NCBI GenBank assembly: GCA_028386065.3
Contig: JAKUCV010002160.1
Coordinates: 1 to 64,000 of the forward strand
Length of the DNA stretch: 64,000 nt
Direction: 5' to 3'
Origin: Turnera subulata
Taxonomy: Eukaryota > Streptophyta > Magnoliopsida > Malpighiales > Passifloraceae
Below, piece after piece: positions 12,255-20,471 of this stretch (positions are counted from its first letter, which is position 1; each line of letters starts with the position of its first letter). The notes below the pieces were generated by a model that was not told where the DNA came from, did not search any database, and saw only the letters and a program-made list of their open reading frames with translations. The translations under genes and the position numbers were made by a program.

Positions 12255-12533
12255 ACCTCGGGATGAGATGATTCCTAGATTAAGATGTTGAGTATCCAAT
12301 TGACAAAGATGAGATGATTCTTTGCGAACAACTCGATATATGAGATGATTCTATCACCTCGGGATGAGATGATTTCCGAAAATCATAACTTGGGATGAGA
12401 TGATTCCCGAGCAAAACCTAGTTGAAAAGGATGAGATGATTCCTTGTCAACAACCCGATAGATGAGATGATTCTATCACCTCGGGATGAGATGATTCCCA
12501 CAAACCGAGGGCCAGTCCCAGGATGTGATGATT
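12255..12533. repeat. tandem repeat field 2: GATGAGATGATT repeats
   Basis: GATGAGATGATT or a close variant occurs about nine times (near 12261, 12308, 12340, 12363, 12395, 12429, 12460, 12484, 12515). There is a higher-order unit of about 122 bp: the passage starting at 12308 (CTTTGCGAACAACTCGATA, then CTATCACCTCGG) is repeated from 12430. It ends about 130 bp before the LTR. Confidence 0.8.
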
Positions 12534-12660
12534 CCTGAAGAGGAGCATGGGATGCTCCGAAACATGGCACACACACCATACATTTGTCATTCAAATTTGG
12601 TTGTTCCTTTCTTACGTTATTTCGTCCCTAGTTCCTAATGACTCATCAATGAGGAGCATC

Positions 12661-14420
12661 TGTGAACACCCAAATTTGACCCAAGAACATTTTAGTAAAA
12701 CTAGATTCCAAACATGCTTAACTTAAGGTTAAAAAGATGATTTGATTTTGAGTTAAGGCATGATAAAAATTTAATTTAGTAGAATTAATGTATTTTGGTA
12801 ATCTAAACCTTTGTGAATTTAAACTTTAGGATTAATTGGACGATTTAATCTTAGGGTAAAACATATAATAAGGTTTATTTATATTAAAATACATTTCTTT
12901 TCATTGCTTGGGCTCTTTTAGTTATTTTCAACCCAATTATATTGAAATGATTTATTGTTGGGTTAGGATTCGATTTAAGGATCCAAGCAAATGAATTCTC
13001 CAGAGTTTATCTAGCCCATTAACACATTTCTTGCAGGCTAATTTTAGCTATGATTTTCGTGGAAAAACAGAGCTAAATCATCATTTTTGTAGAAATGTTG
13101 TTTTTGGTATGATTTAGTATGAAATGGGTGTTAATTTGTAATTAATCAGTTATGGAATGATTTATAGGAGTGATAATCAAGTAACTGAGTGACTCTGGGT
13201 TGATTGGGGGTTGATTACGCGGTAGGATCAAACCAGGGCTGAATTAAGGGTATTGGGCGTCGAAAAAGGAAAGAACGGGTGACACGCGGGGTGACCGGCG
13301 GTCCTCTAGCGACGACTGCCAGGTGCTGGCAGACATCCCCACATGACCGCCGGCACTGGTGGTCATCCAGCAGATGATCGCCGGCAGTGGCGGTCATAAG
13401 CCCCCAGAATTCCAGATTTTTTCGATTTTGATTCTAATTCGATCCTGTGCAGTTTTGGACCAGATTTTCGAGCATAATCTTCACCATTAAGCAGGTCCAC
13501 ACCCCTAGGCTTTCCAGAACACTATAAATAGGACCCCTCACACACATTTCATGGGATCAATCACTCATTACACTCACACACCCCCCATAAGCTTTGTTTG
13601 GTTGGAGAAACTCTACTTCTCCAAGCCTAGAAACACCTTTAGAGCAGAAAAATCTGAAGAGAATCCGTGGGAAAAGATCAAGAAGAAAGCCATCAAGAGA
13701 AGATCAAGAGGGTGGAGCAATCAAAAGCAATTTGAGGCCAAGAAGCTGGGAAAACCGAATAGAAGAACCTGGTGCGAGCAGACTTAGAAAACAATTCATA
13801 TCTCGAGTTCTAGAAGTTGGATTGCCGTGATCTTGGACTCTTTGGAAAGCTAAGAGGGAGAGATACAACTTTACTGTTGGGACTAGAAATTTAATCGGCC
13901 AATTTCATTGTCCAAAATCCAGAAGAAGACGACCCATAGATTGGGTCCAACAACCGAGATAAGTGTTCTAACTCTTTTCAATTGCGCACCTTATTGATTG
14001 CTACTTGCTGGTTATTTGATGATACTCTTGGTGATTTTCTGATTGATGTGATGCCATGTTAAGAACTACGTGGGCTTTGAATCCGGTAGCTGGGGTACGT
14101 AGGTGGTCTCTAGTGGTGGAGACTCAAGCCAAAATATTTTTATTTTTCCTTTTTGTTCCGTACCTTCTTGTCCTTCCCCTCTAACTCAATTTTGTTGGAT
14201 TTTTATGTGATTTGTTTCTACACTTGCACATTTGCACAAGGCATACTTGCATTCTCCATTTGCATAAGATTTCAACCCAACACGGATCGGTGCCTAACAC
14301 CTTCCCATCCGTGACGAACCCCCGATCCCATGTCATTGGTTTGCCACGGCCATGCAGCCTAAAGGAGTCATCTGAAAATTTTTCCCAAATTTTGCCCTTA
14401 ATAAAATTTGGGTGGCGACT
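12661..14420 (+). repeat. Tat/Ogre-like LTR 1 (right edge approximate)
   Basis: The LTR begins TGTGAACACCCAAATTTGAC at 12661, just after a purine-rich AATGAGGAGCATC. It shares blocks with the split LTR at 30229-45127 and the fragment at 47212. These include the TTGCTTGGGC start block (12903 and 30231), a GC-rich GACCGCC/GGCGGTCAT region (13290-13400), the passage from GTTTTGGACCAGATTTTCG to the TATA box, and GGTGCCTAACACCTTCCCATCC (14290). The second copy stops matching at 14313. I place the end near 14420 because GGTGGCGACTCC (14411-14422), a familiar word near the LTR end of Tat elements, lies there. The exact edge cannot be fixed from one full copy. Confidence 0.65.
13521..13532 (+). promoter_or_regulatory. 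TATA box of Tat-like LTR 1
   Basis: ACTATAAATAGG lies in the middle of the LTR, followed by CCCCTCACACACATTTC. The equivalent in LTR 2 is ATATAAATAGGACCCC at about 39325-39336. Transcription of the element would start some 30 bp downstream. Confidence 0.7.
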
Positions 14421-15439
14421 CCAATGACATGGGATTGACCCGAGGAGGAAGGTGAAAAGGAATAGATGAATGGGCCAAAGTGATTTTGGGTCGGGTATTC
14501 ACAGTCACCGGAATGGGAATATCGGAGGGGACTGTTTGTTCTAGGCCAAACCGCCATAGAACCCTTTTCGGACGATAGTATGTAGATCTTTCTACACCTG
14601 GGAGTGTGACCCAATCATTGCACAGGGTATGAATGACCACCTTTTGTATCCCAAGCCGCCTACAGAACCAGGTGTTCTGTTCAGCTTTGAGATCCTTCAT
14701 ACAGATGACCCAGTCTCGAATAGTGTTGAAAGAGACTAAATAACCACGACGAACATAGTTTGTGGGATCAGCCCGAGGATGTTCAATCAGTGTAAGGTGT
14801 TCGCCCAGCCACATCTGCAAAAAGGGGAAAAGGTCAACATAATGAAATTGACAATTGGGGTGTAGGGGGGGTAAGATATGTACCTGAAGCAAACAAGGGG
14901 AGCTGCACATGGGGGGCAATGGGATTATCTGACAACACATCCAAGCAATTGAGAGTTTCGCCCAATATGATAGGAATTAGACTCTTTCCATCAAAGAGTC
15001 TAGCCACCAACGCACCAATTCGATGAGGGCAAGCACCGGGGGAGCCTACCAACAGAAATTTGTGTATCATCACAAGGGCAAGAGCATGATTGCATTTGTT
15101 CCTCCAGCCAAGGTTTCCCTCCCCTGGGTGTTCTTCTGAGCCGCCAAAGAAGTATTGATCAATGACCATCGATAGCTCAAAGTGATTGTTTTGATTCATG
15201 AAGAAACAAATCTGACCTTCAGCTAGAAAGAGGACACAACTCTACCATGCCTTGCCCGAAGCGGAATACACGGTACTCTTGTCCCAAAACTTGGCAGCAG
15301 CACGAATCAGACTTTCGTTTATTACCACGCCACGAAGCTTGAATATTCTCGATAATTCTAGTATTGCAAAATCTATACGACACATGGGAGGAACACTCGC
15401 CATCCACCAAAGCACGTTAGCATGATAGTTCTCACTCAT
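14398..15439 (-). pseudogene. antisense gene in the Tat-like element, plant-mobile-domain/DUF7745-like
   Basis: A gene runs opposite to the LTR. It starts at the ATG at 15439-15437, about 70 bp after a TATA box. Early residues include LIRAAAKFWD, followed in another frame by FGQGMVELCPL; the middle has ALALVMIHKFLL and PIILGETLNCLD; the end has WVTLPGVE, YYRPKRVLWRFGLEQTVP. This order fits the plant-mobile-domain / DUF7745 group that plant gypsy elements often carry. A probable 69-bp intron (14883 down to 14815, GT...TTTTTGCAG) joins PCLLQ to MWLGEHL in phase, giving the family-like LLQxWxxEHL. Breaks: a stop at 15239-15241, frame change near 15250, and a frame slip probably in the C6 run near 14906-14911. 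The gene ends beside the LTR, with nothing of gag-pol between. Confidence 0.55.
14815..14883 (-). other. probable intron of the antisense gene
   Basis: On the minus strand CAG|GTACAT opens and a pyrimidine tract CTTTTTCCCCTTTTTGCAG| closes a 69-base segment. Removing it links two coding blocks in phase 0 and brings LLQ next to MWLGEHL. This is inference from splice-site shape and the protein pattern; no transcript evidence is available. Confidence 0.5.
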
Positions 15440-15500
15440 GATTGCCTAGACGTGTTTGGGATATGTTTTGTGAGTTGTGAGGGTCTCTGGGTACACAAGG

Positions 15501-15513
15501 GGTTTATTTATAG
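15501..15513 (-). promoter_or_regulatory. TATA box of the antisense gene
   Basis: The minus strand reads GCACTATAAATAAACCCC, about 65-75 bp before the ATG at 15439. Its setting resembles the LTR's own promoter (CACTATAAATAGGACCCC at 13520), including a GC-rich GACCGCC/GGCGGT cluster some 80-200 bp further upstream (15590-15700). Confidence 0.6.
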
Positions 15514-16123
15514 TGCTCCGGGGACAATAGAATTCGTGAAAACACTAAAACCGAAGCCCGGAACTAGAAAAGAAACGTCCTGGGAGCTGTAACCGCCAGC
15601 CCTAGTGGTCATGGCGTGAAGACTGCCACGCTTGGCGGTCATCCACCCAAGACCGTCGGGTGGTGGCGATCATCAGCCTTCATGGCCGCCCGACCAACAC
15701 CAAAAGCCCCCCAGAGAAATTTGGAAAATCCAGAAAGATTAGGGGAGAGAGGAAAAGGGGAGGGGAGAAAAAATAAGAAGAAAAAGAGAGAACATAGGGG
15801 AAAAATACCCCTGTTATTTGAGACCAAACCCTTTACTAAGATAAAAGGGGGCACCTGTTGACTTTTTACTTGAGTTCTCAATGATAATGGCTTTTCAAGT
15901 TAACAATACTACGCATGCATGCTAGGGGCACATCACCCCACTTTGATTGATTCCAAGGGGGCATGACTAGCCCATCCGCTCGACATTCCTTGAAATTTTT
16001 TGTGGGTTGGGACATTCGGGAGAATTGCGAACCAGGGGCACACTAGATTCTCTCTTCAAAACTGTGATTAGATGACGCTGGGGCATCATGCCCCATCTTA
16101 GGAAGACCATGCCAGGGGCATCG
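15514..16123. other. Tat-like non-coding region, truncated at 16123
   Basis: 15580-15700 carries GACCGCC/GGCGGTCAT words like those of the Tat LTR. 15740-15800 is purine-rich. 15860-16123 has the GGGGCACAT and GGGGCATGAC style of the Tat 3' region (compare 10820-10990) in plus orientation. At 16123/16124 this changes abruptly into Sirevirus sequence. I see no coding sequence on either strand. Confidence 0.55.
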
Positions 16124-16458
16124 TTGAATTATTGATTCCTAACGAGATTTGTTGTCTGGCACCACAACGGATACTTTCCGACAGAGATAATCAAAGTCCA
16201 ATTGATGGGACAAATATCTCATCAACCGTGTTTATATGACGAAGCTGATCCTATTTGAGAGTACCGAAAATCTCAACTATTTTTCTCTTCTTCATTACAA
16301 TGTGTTAATTATAATATCATATCTTGGAGTTACATCTTACTAACTTGAGCATCGGAGCGTTTTCTACGTTGTTTTGCAGGGACTCCTCATCAAGGCCATA
16401 AGCAAGGGGGAACCGGATGTACAAAAAAAAAAATGGACCAAACATGTACAACCCATAC
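16124..16458 (+). other. non-coding stretch before array B (copy 1)
   Basis: 335 bp, matched nearly base for base by 26861-27193. It holds TTGAGCATCGGAGCG (16347) and a purine-rich GCAAGGGGGAACCGG (16403). I see no coding sequence. The left end is a sharp junction with Tat-like DNA. Confidence 0.6.
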
Positions 16459-16951
16459 AACATCGATGTTTTGTATCGGAACATTGATGTTCAGTAAGTA
16501 TTTATACTTCTATATTTTCTTTCCAACATCGATGTTTCACAGCACCACATCGATGTTCATTGTTTTCAGTTCTTCAAACTATCCACCCGAGGGCATAAAA
16601 CATCGATGTTCCAAATCTGAACATCGATGTTCGGTCTACTTAACCATTTCACAGCTAGGACCAGAGAGCAAATAACATCGATGTTACAAGTAAGAACATC
16701 GATGTTCTTTCTTTTCCAGGTCTACGCAGCTTGGACTCGCGAGTACACAACATCGATGTTTCTAGTTTACACATCGATGTTCGTTCGATTTCTGTTTTTC
16801 AAAGCTTTGACCCGAGAGCAATCAACATCGATGTCACGGGTTTGGACATCGATGTGCAGCTGCTGTCATTCAAAAATTATAGCCGTTAGTCATTCCCAGA
16901 TTCACCCTAATAGTACAAAACATCGATGTTACCATCATGGACATCAATGTT
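16459..16951. repeat. array B of the AACATCGATGTT palindrome (before env-like gene, copy 1)
   Basis: Fourteen copies in seven pairs. Every spacer is 9 bp, so every pair has 21 bp between centres. Pairs start at about 16459, 16524, 16598, 16674, 16748, 16823 and 16919, about 65-96 bp apart. Variants include AACATTGATGTT (second of the first pair) and GACATCAATGTT (last), both changes of the central CG. The array ends about 255 bp before the env-like start codon. Confidence 0.95.
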
Positions 16952-17206
16952 CAGCTGCGGATTTTCAAAAGAAATATAGCCGTTGGGAGCTATATTGAAC
17001 GTTGCTTTTCAAAAATTCTAGCCGTTACTAGTCGTTACCAGCTCCCAACAGCTATTTTCTTTGCTCTCTCCTCAATAACATCCATTATTTCACACTTTTC
17101 TTTTCAACCCTCTCTTCTCCAAAGTTTATCAAGCTCTCCTTTAGCTCTCTCATCTCCACATTCTCCATCATCTCCATACTTTCTCTTTCCCTTTCTTTCT
17201 TCAACC

Positions 17207-18474
17207 ATGGGCAGACTAAATCATATGGAAAAACACCCATAAGACAACCAACCAAAAGAGGAGGTCCTTCTTCTTTTTCTTCTAAATTCCCTTTGGATGA
17301 CCAATCCGCTGTTTGGTTCACCTCACGTGCACAACTCACACTCTATCAGTCACTCTTCCACACTCGTCAAATTTTCCCTCCTCGGTATCTTCCGGTCTCT
17401 TACCCTAGGGAGAAGAACTACACTCGGCTTGAAGAGCACCTTCGAGCATCTGGATTGTGGGAATTTGTCACCAACCGAAGCCATCAATATAGTGCTGATT
17501 TTACCCGAGCCTTCTACACCACCCTCATTCGCGATGGTGACGTGTTAGCTGCTCAGGTGAATGGAATCACTATCACTTTGACTCTCGAGCAGTTCGGGGC
17601 AGTTACCAGCTTACCATTTCAGGGTGAGGATATTGCCTCTTATGGCGGTCCTCATTTCATCACGACAAATGAAGCTCCTCTTTTGCAGGAGCTCGGTTTC
17701 ACGGAGGTTGTCCGTACCAACCATTCCAAAAGACCAACAATTCATTCCATCCACCCGGAGTATCGTGTCCTGTTTTATCTCGTCACCCGGGTGATCAAGC
17801 GAAGACCCGGCAATCACACCGTCCTATCCATTGAGGATGTGAAGATACTCCATGCCATTCTCCATCATGCTCCCATTAATTGGGCACGTTTTGTGCTTAT
17901 GCACATGACGGACTATCCGCCTCAATCCACTCATCATTCCCTGCCCTATCCTATCTTGGTGTTGGACATTTTATTGCAGGCAGGTATTGATGCTCGGGAA
18001 GGTCCCCAAGTGTCTCATACCAAAAATAGGGCAATTAGTGACGACACCTTCCGAAACGGCAGACCCGAGCAAGCACCAAGGCTCACACCGGGTGAGAGTT
18101 CCACGGCACCAGCTCATCCGGAACCAGCTCCTCACGCTCCTGTCGTAACTCTTGAATCGTTTGCAGCATCCCTTACACATCTCCAATTGAGTGTTAATAG
18201 CATGGGACGGTCCATTGATCGTATTGACATCGAAGTCCAACGTCAAGGGCATGCTCTTCGATCATATTTCGATCGGGTGCACTATCAACCTCCACCCTAT
18301 CATACAACATTTCATGGCTATGATTTCGAAGCTGAGGGTAATGATGATGATGAGCCATTTGGTCCTACTATGGCTGGTGATCCCATGGACATGGAAGCGG
18401 AACATGCAGAAGAAGACGTTGCTGCCGACAATGAAGAAGATACCGACTACGATGATGATGATGGGAACTAACAC
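17207..18474 (+). pseudogene. Sirevirus env-like (ORF3-type) gene, copy 1, frameshifted near its start
   Basis: The start codon at 17207 aligns with that of copy 2 (27943), but one A is missing at about 17212, so the original frame closes after 12 codons. The long frame is open from 17293 to the TAA ending at 18474. The protein has a conserved body of about 250 residues (FPLDDQSAVWF ... LRASGLWEFV ... LTLEQFGAVTSLPFQGED ... LHAILHHAPINWARFVLMHM), then a Pro-rich linker and a very acidic end (YDDDD). This matches the 'putative plant transposon' type of protein that Sireviruses and Athila elements encode after pol. Its role is unknown, and calling it an envelope protein is only by position. No clear membrane segment is visible. 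Confidence 0.75.
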
Positions 18475-18681
18475 CCAAATTTCTAAATTTTTATCCTATG
18501 TTATCCTTCATGTTCTTCCATTTGAATAACAGCTTGCCTTTGTCTTTTTTATTTTCTTTTTGCCAATGCCAAAAGGGGGAAAACTTAACATGTATGTGCA
18601 CACCAAGTTAAAAAGCATCATTGCTAAAACATAGGGGGAACTAATGGGCACATACTTTGTCATTATCAAAAAGGGGGAAAC
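18475..18681 (+). other. region after env-like gene with Sirevirus polypurine tract
   Basis: Two purine-rich motifs, AAAAGGGGGAAAA (18571-18583) and ATAGGGGGAAC (18631-18641), precede the tract AAAAAGGGGGAAAC (18668-18681), which directly abuts the LTR start at 18682. Multiple such motifs before the LTR are typical of Sireviruses. The same set is at 29300-29420. Confidence 0.8.
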
Positions 18682-18784
18682 TGTTGAAAATAATGTTTTG
18701 CTTAATATCTCTTTATCCTATTCAGGTTTTGATAATGACAAATCAACCTTGTATTACGATGATCATTATAAAGCAAAAAGAAAT

Positions 18785-19009
18785 GGAATAAAGTGTTTTT
18801 TTATCCTTGTATTAGACCTCAAAGTTGGAAGTCATCCCTCTATTAGATTTCGGCTTGTTTTCATCCCTCTATTTGTGAATTTTGTCTTATATTCATCCTT
18901 GTGTTTGCCTTTTTGGCCTATTTAGAGGGATGAAAACAAGTCAAAACCCGTAGACAAAGGGATGAAAATAGACCAAAACTAATACAAGGATGAAAAAAGG
19001 CTTTAATCC
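18785..19009. mobile_element. inverted-repeat (MITE-like) element inserted in the Sirevirus LTR
   Basis: A 225-bp insertion absent from the 3' LTR. The ends are inverted repeats of about 31 bp (starting GGAATAAAGTG and, on the other strand, GGATTAAAGCC), with 27 of 31 positions equal. It is flanked on both sides by AAAAAGAAAT (18775-18784 and 19010-19019), present once at 29514-29523. The interior is partly fold-back: CATCCCTCTATTAG and TTTTCATCCCTCTATTTG on the left mirror AGAGGGATGAAAAC and AAAGGGATGAAAATAG on the right. It has no coding capacity. A 9-10 bp target duplication suits a Mutator-like family, but that is inference. Confidence 0.9.
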
Positions 19010-19223
19010 AAAAAGAAATCAATCAAGAGCAAAGACCTTATGTGATCAAGAGTTCAAGAATGGAAGTGACAAGATCAAGCAAGAAGAACAAGAAGAGTTA
19101 GGAACTCAATTTTGTACAAGGTTAAACATTCAATGTCTCTAAATTATTGGCTCAAACAAAATCACTTTTACTCATGCATCAATTAGATTTTATTACAATC
19201 ATAATAATGTCTTCCGAGCCTTG

Positions 19224-19742
19224 AACATCGATGTCCAAATTTTGAACATCGATGTCCTACTTTGAAACCAAGCTTTTGAACATCGATGTCCAATATTTGA
19301 ACATCGATGTCCTGCATTAAAACAATCTTTCCAAAGTAGGCAGTAGTTTATAACATCGATGTCCAATTTCTGAACATCGATGTCCTAATGACCGTTATGC
19401 TTAAAAATTGCTTTGAAGTGTCTGAACATCGATGTCATATTTTATAACAACGATGTCCTATTGAATCAGGTTTCAAGTTTGTTTTGGGAATGTCCAAAAC
19501 ATCGATGTTCAACTAATGAACATCGATGTTATTTTGTCTCGGGTCTTGGACAATGTCTTGGGCAACATCGATGTCCTCTTTGGCAACATCGATGTCCTAG
19601 TGACCGTTAGCCCAATAATTCATATATGTTGGTCAGGACATCGATGTTCATGTTCACAACATCGATGTCCTTGTGACCGTTGGACCAATAATGCATACTC
19701 AAAGGCTACAACATCGATGTCCTGATTTTCAACATCGATGTT
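19224..19742. repeat. array C of the palindrome inside the Sirevirus LTR
   Basis: Sixteen copies in eight pairs, all with 9-bp spacers (21 bp between centres). Here the common form is AACATCGATGTC with some AACATCGATGTT. Pairs begin near 19224, 19276, 19352, 19424, 19498, 19564, 19637 and 19710, 52-76 bp apart. One member is AACAACGATGTC. Several pairs are followed by CTAGTGACCGTTAG or similar (19391, 19597, 19671). The array lies upstream of the TATA-like box near 19840, in the U3 position. Confidence 0.95.
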
Positions 19743-20356
19743 CAGCCGTCATGAGCAGACATACTTTTTACCTTCTCATTCTATCTTGTCTAAGGATGTT
19801 TTAAATTATTTCCCCAACGGTCATACATGTTTTTATCCTTATAAATAGAGCTTTTAGGTCTATGGTTACTCATCTCAACTCTCTATATCTTTAAGCATTC
19901 ATTGTGATACATACAATTTAATTTTCATGAGCCAATATTATTGAGAATTGAGAGTTAATCTTATAGAGCTTATTTTGTGTACTCATACCCACTCTTAAAG
20001 AGTTTTTGTTTTGAGTGACATTTGTATTAACATAAATCCTAAGGGAGGATTGTTCCCTTGTTGTAAATTCATAAGGAGTTGTATTCTTCCTTTGTGAGAA
20101 GTCTTGAAGTGAGGTATCTTCAAGCAAGGTTGTTGAGGTTCATGCGATTTGATCTCTCAGGTTGTAAACGGTTTGTTAAGCACCCAGAAGCTTAACGGTG
20201 ATAGTGGAATCTTCGAAAGAGTCTCTCAGAGAACTGGATTAGCCACACGGGTTGTGTGTGTGTGAACCAGTATAAATCGGTTTGCCTTTCTCTCCCTTTT
20301 TTAATTCCGAAATTATTATAGTTTTAAATTTTTAATTAGTTCTTAATAGCTAATTC

Positions 20357-20358
<2 letters not shown>

Positions 20359-20396
<38 letters not shown>
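20359..20396 (+). repeat. poly(C) run near the LTR end
   Basis: Thirty-eight consecutive C residues lie between TAATTCAA and TTAGCTCC, 20 bp before the LTR end. The 3' LTR in this window is truncated before this point, so the run cannot be compared. It may be a real homopolymer or partly a sequencing or assembly effect. Confidence 0.9.
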
Positions 20397-20416
20397 TTAG
20401 CTCCTTTGGGCTTACA

Positions 20417-20433
20417 ATTGGTAGCGGAGCAAG
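20417..20433 (+). other. Sirevirus primer-binding site
   Basis: Directly after the LTR the sequence reads AT then TGGTAGCGGAGC. The two-base gap and the position are standard for a tRNA primer site. The core is identical to those of copia-A and the gypsy element. Confidence 0.8.
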
Positions 20434-20471
20434 TTCTCTTTGTTTAGGATTAATCTCCTTGAGTAAAGATC

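Larger units (their letters stand above)
8445..12660 (+). mobile_element. 3' untranslated region of a Tat/Ogre-like gypsy element, 5' truncated
   Basis: This 4.2-kb stretch leads into the Tat-like LTR at 12661 and carries the marks of the hypervariable region between pol and the 3' LTR in Tat-type gypsy elements. These are a GGCGGCCTAGGCAAAAGTTA block duplicated at about 9714 and 9770, purine-rich tracts, many GGGGCAC/GGGGCAT words (10150-11070), and two tandem repeat fields (11090-12250 and 12255-12533). 8445-9280 shows no gene: it is simple non-coding sequence next to the copia-A insertion. Lineage assignment rests on layout and familiar words, not on a polymerase domain. Confidence 0.55.
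18682..20416 (+). repeat. Sirevirus LTR (5' LTR of the full unit, shared with the upstream unit)
   Basis: Starts TGTTGAAAATAATG and ends GGGCTTACA at 20416; 1,735 bp including a 225-bp inserted element and its 10-bp target duplication. Contains palindrome array C (19224-19742), a TATA-like TATAAATAG at about 19840-19848, and a 38-base C run (20359-20396) close to the 3' end. Apart from the insertion and two lost palindrome stretches, the 3' LTR at 29421 matches closely. Confidence 0.9.

Noticed and set aside
11350..12299. Long antisense frames rich in Gly, Ser and Leu.
   Set aside because: They track the tandem repeat, with the repeat phrase translated again and again; no domain is recognisable.
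19224..19742. CRISPR-like array.
   Set aside because: Direct repeats are 12 bp and palindromic, spacing alternates between 9 and about 30-55 bp, and the setting is a plant LTR.
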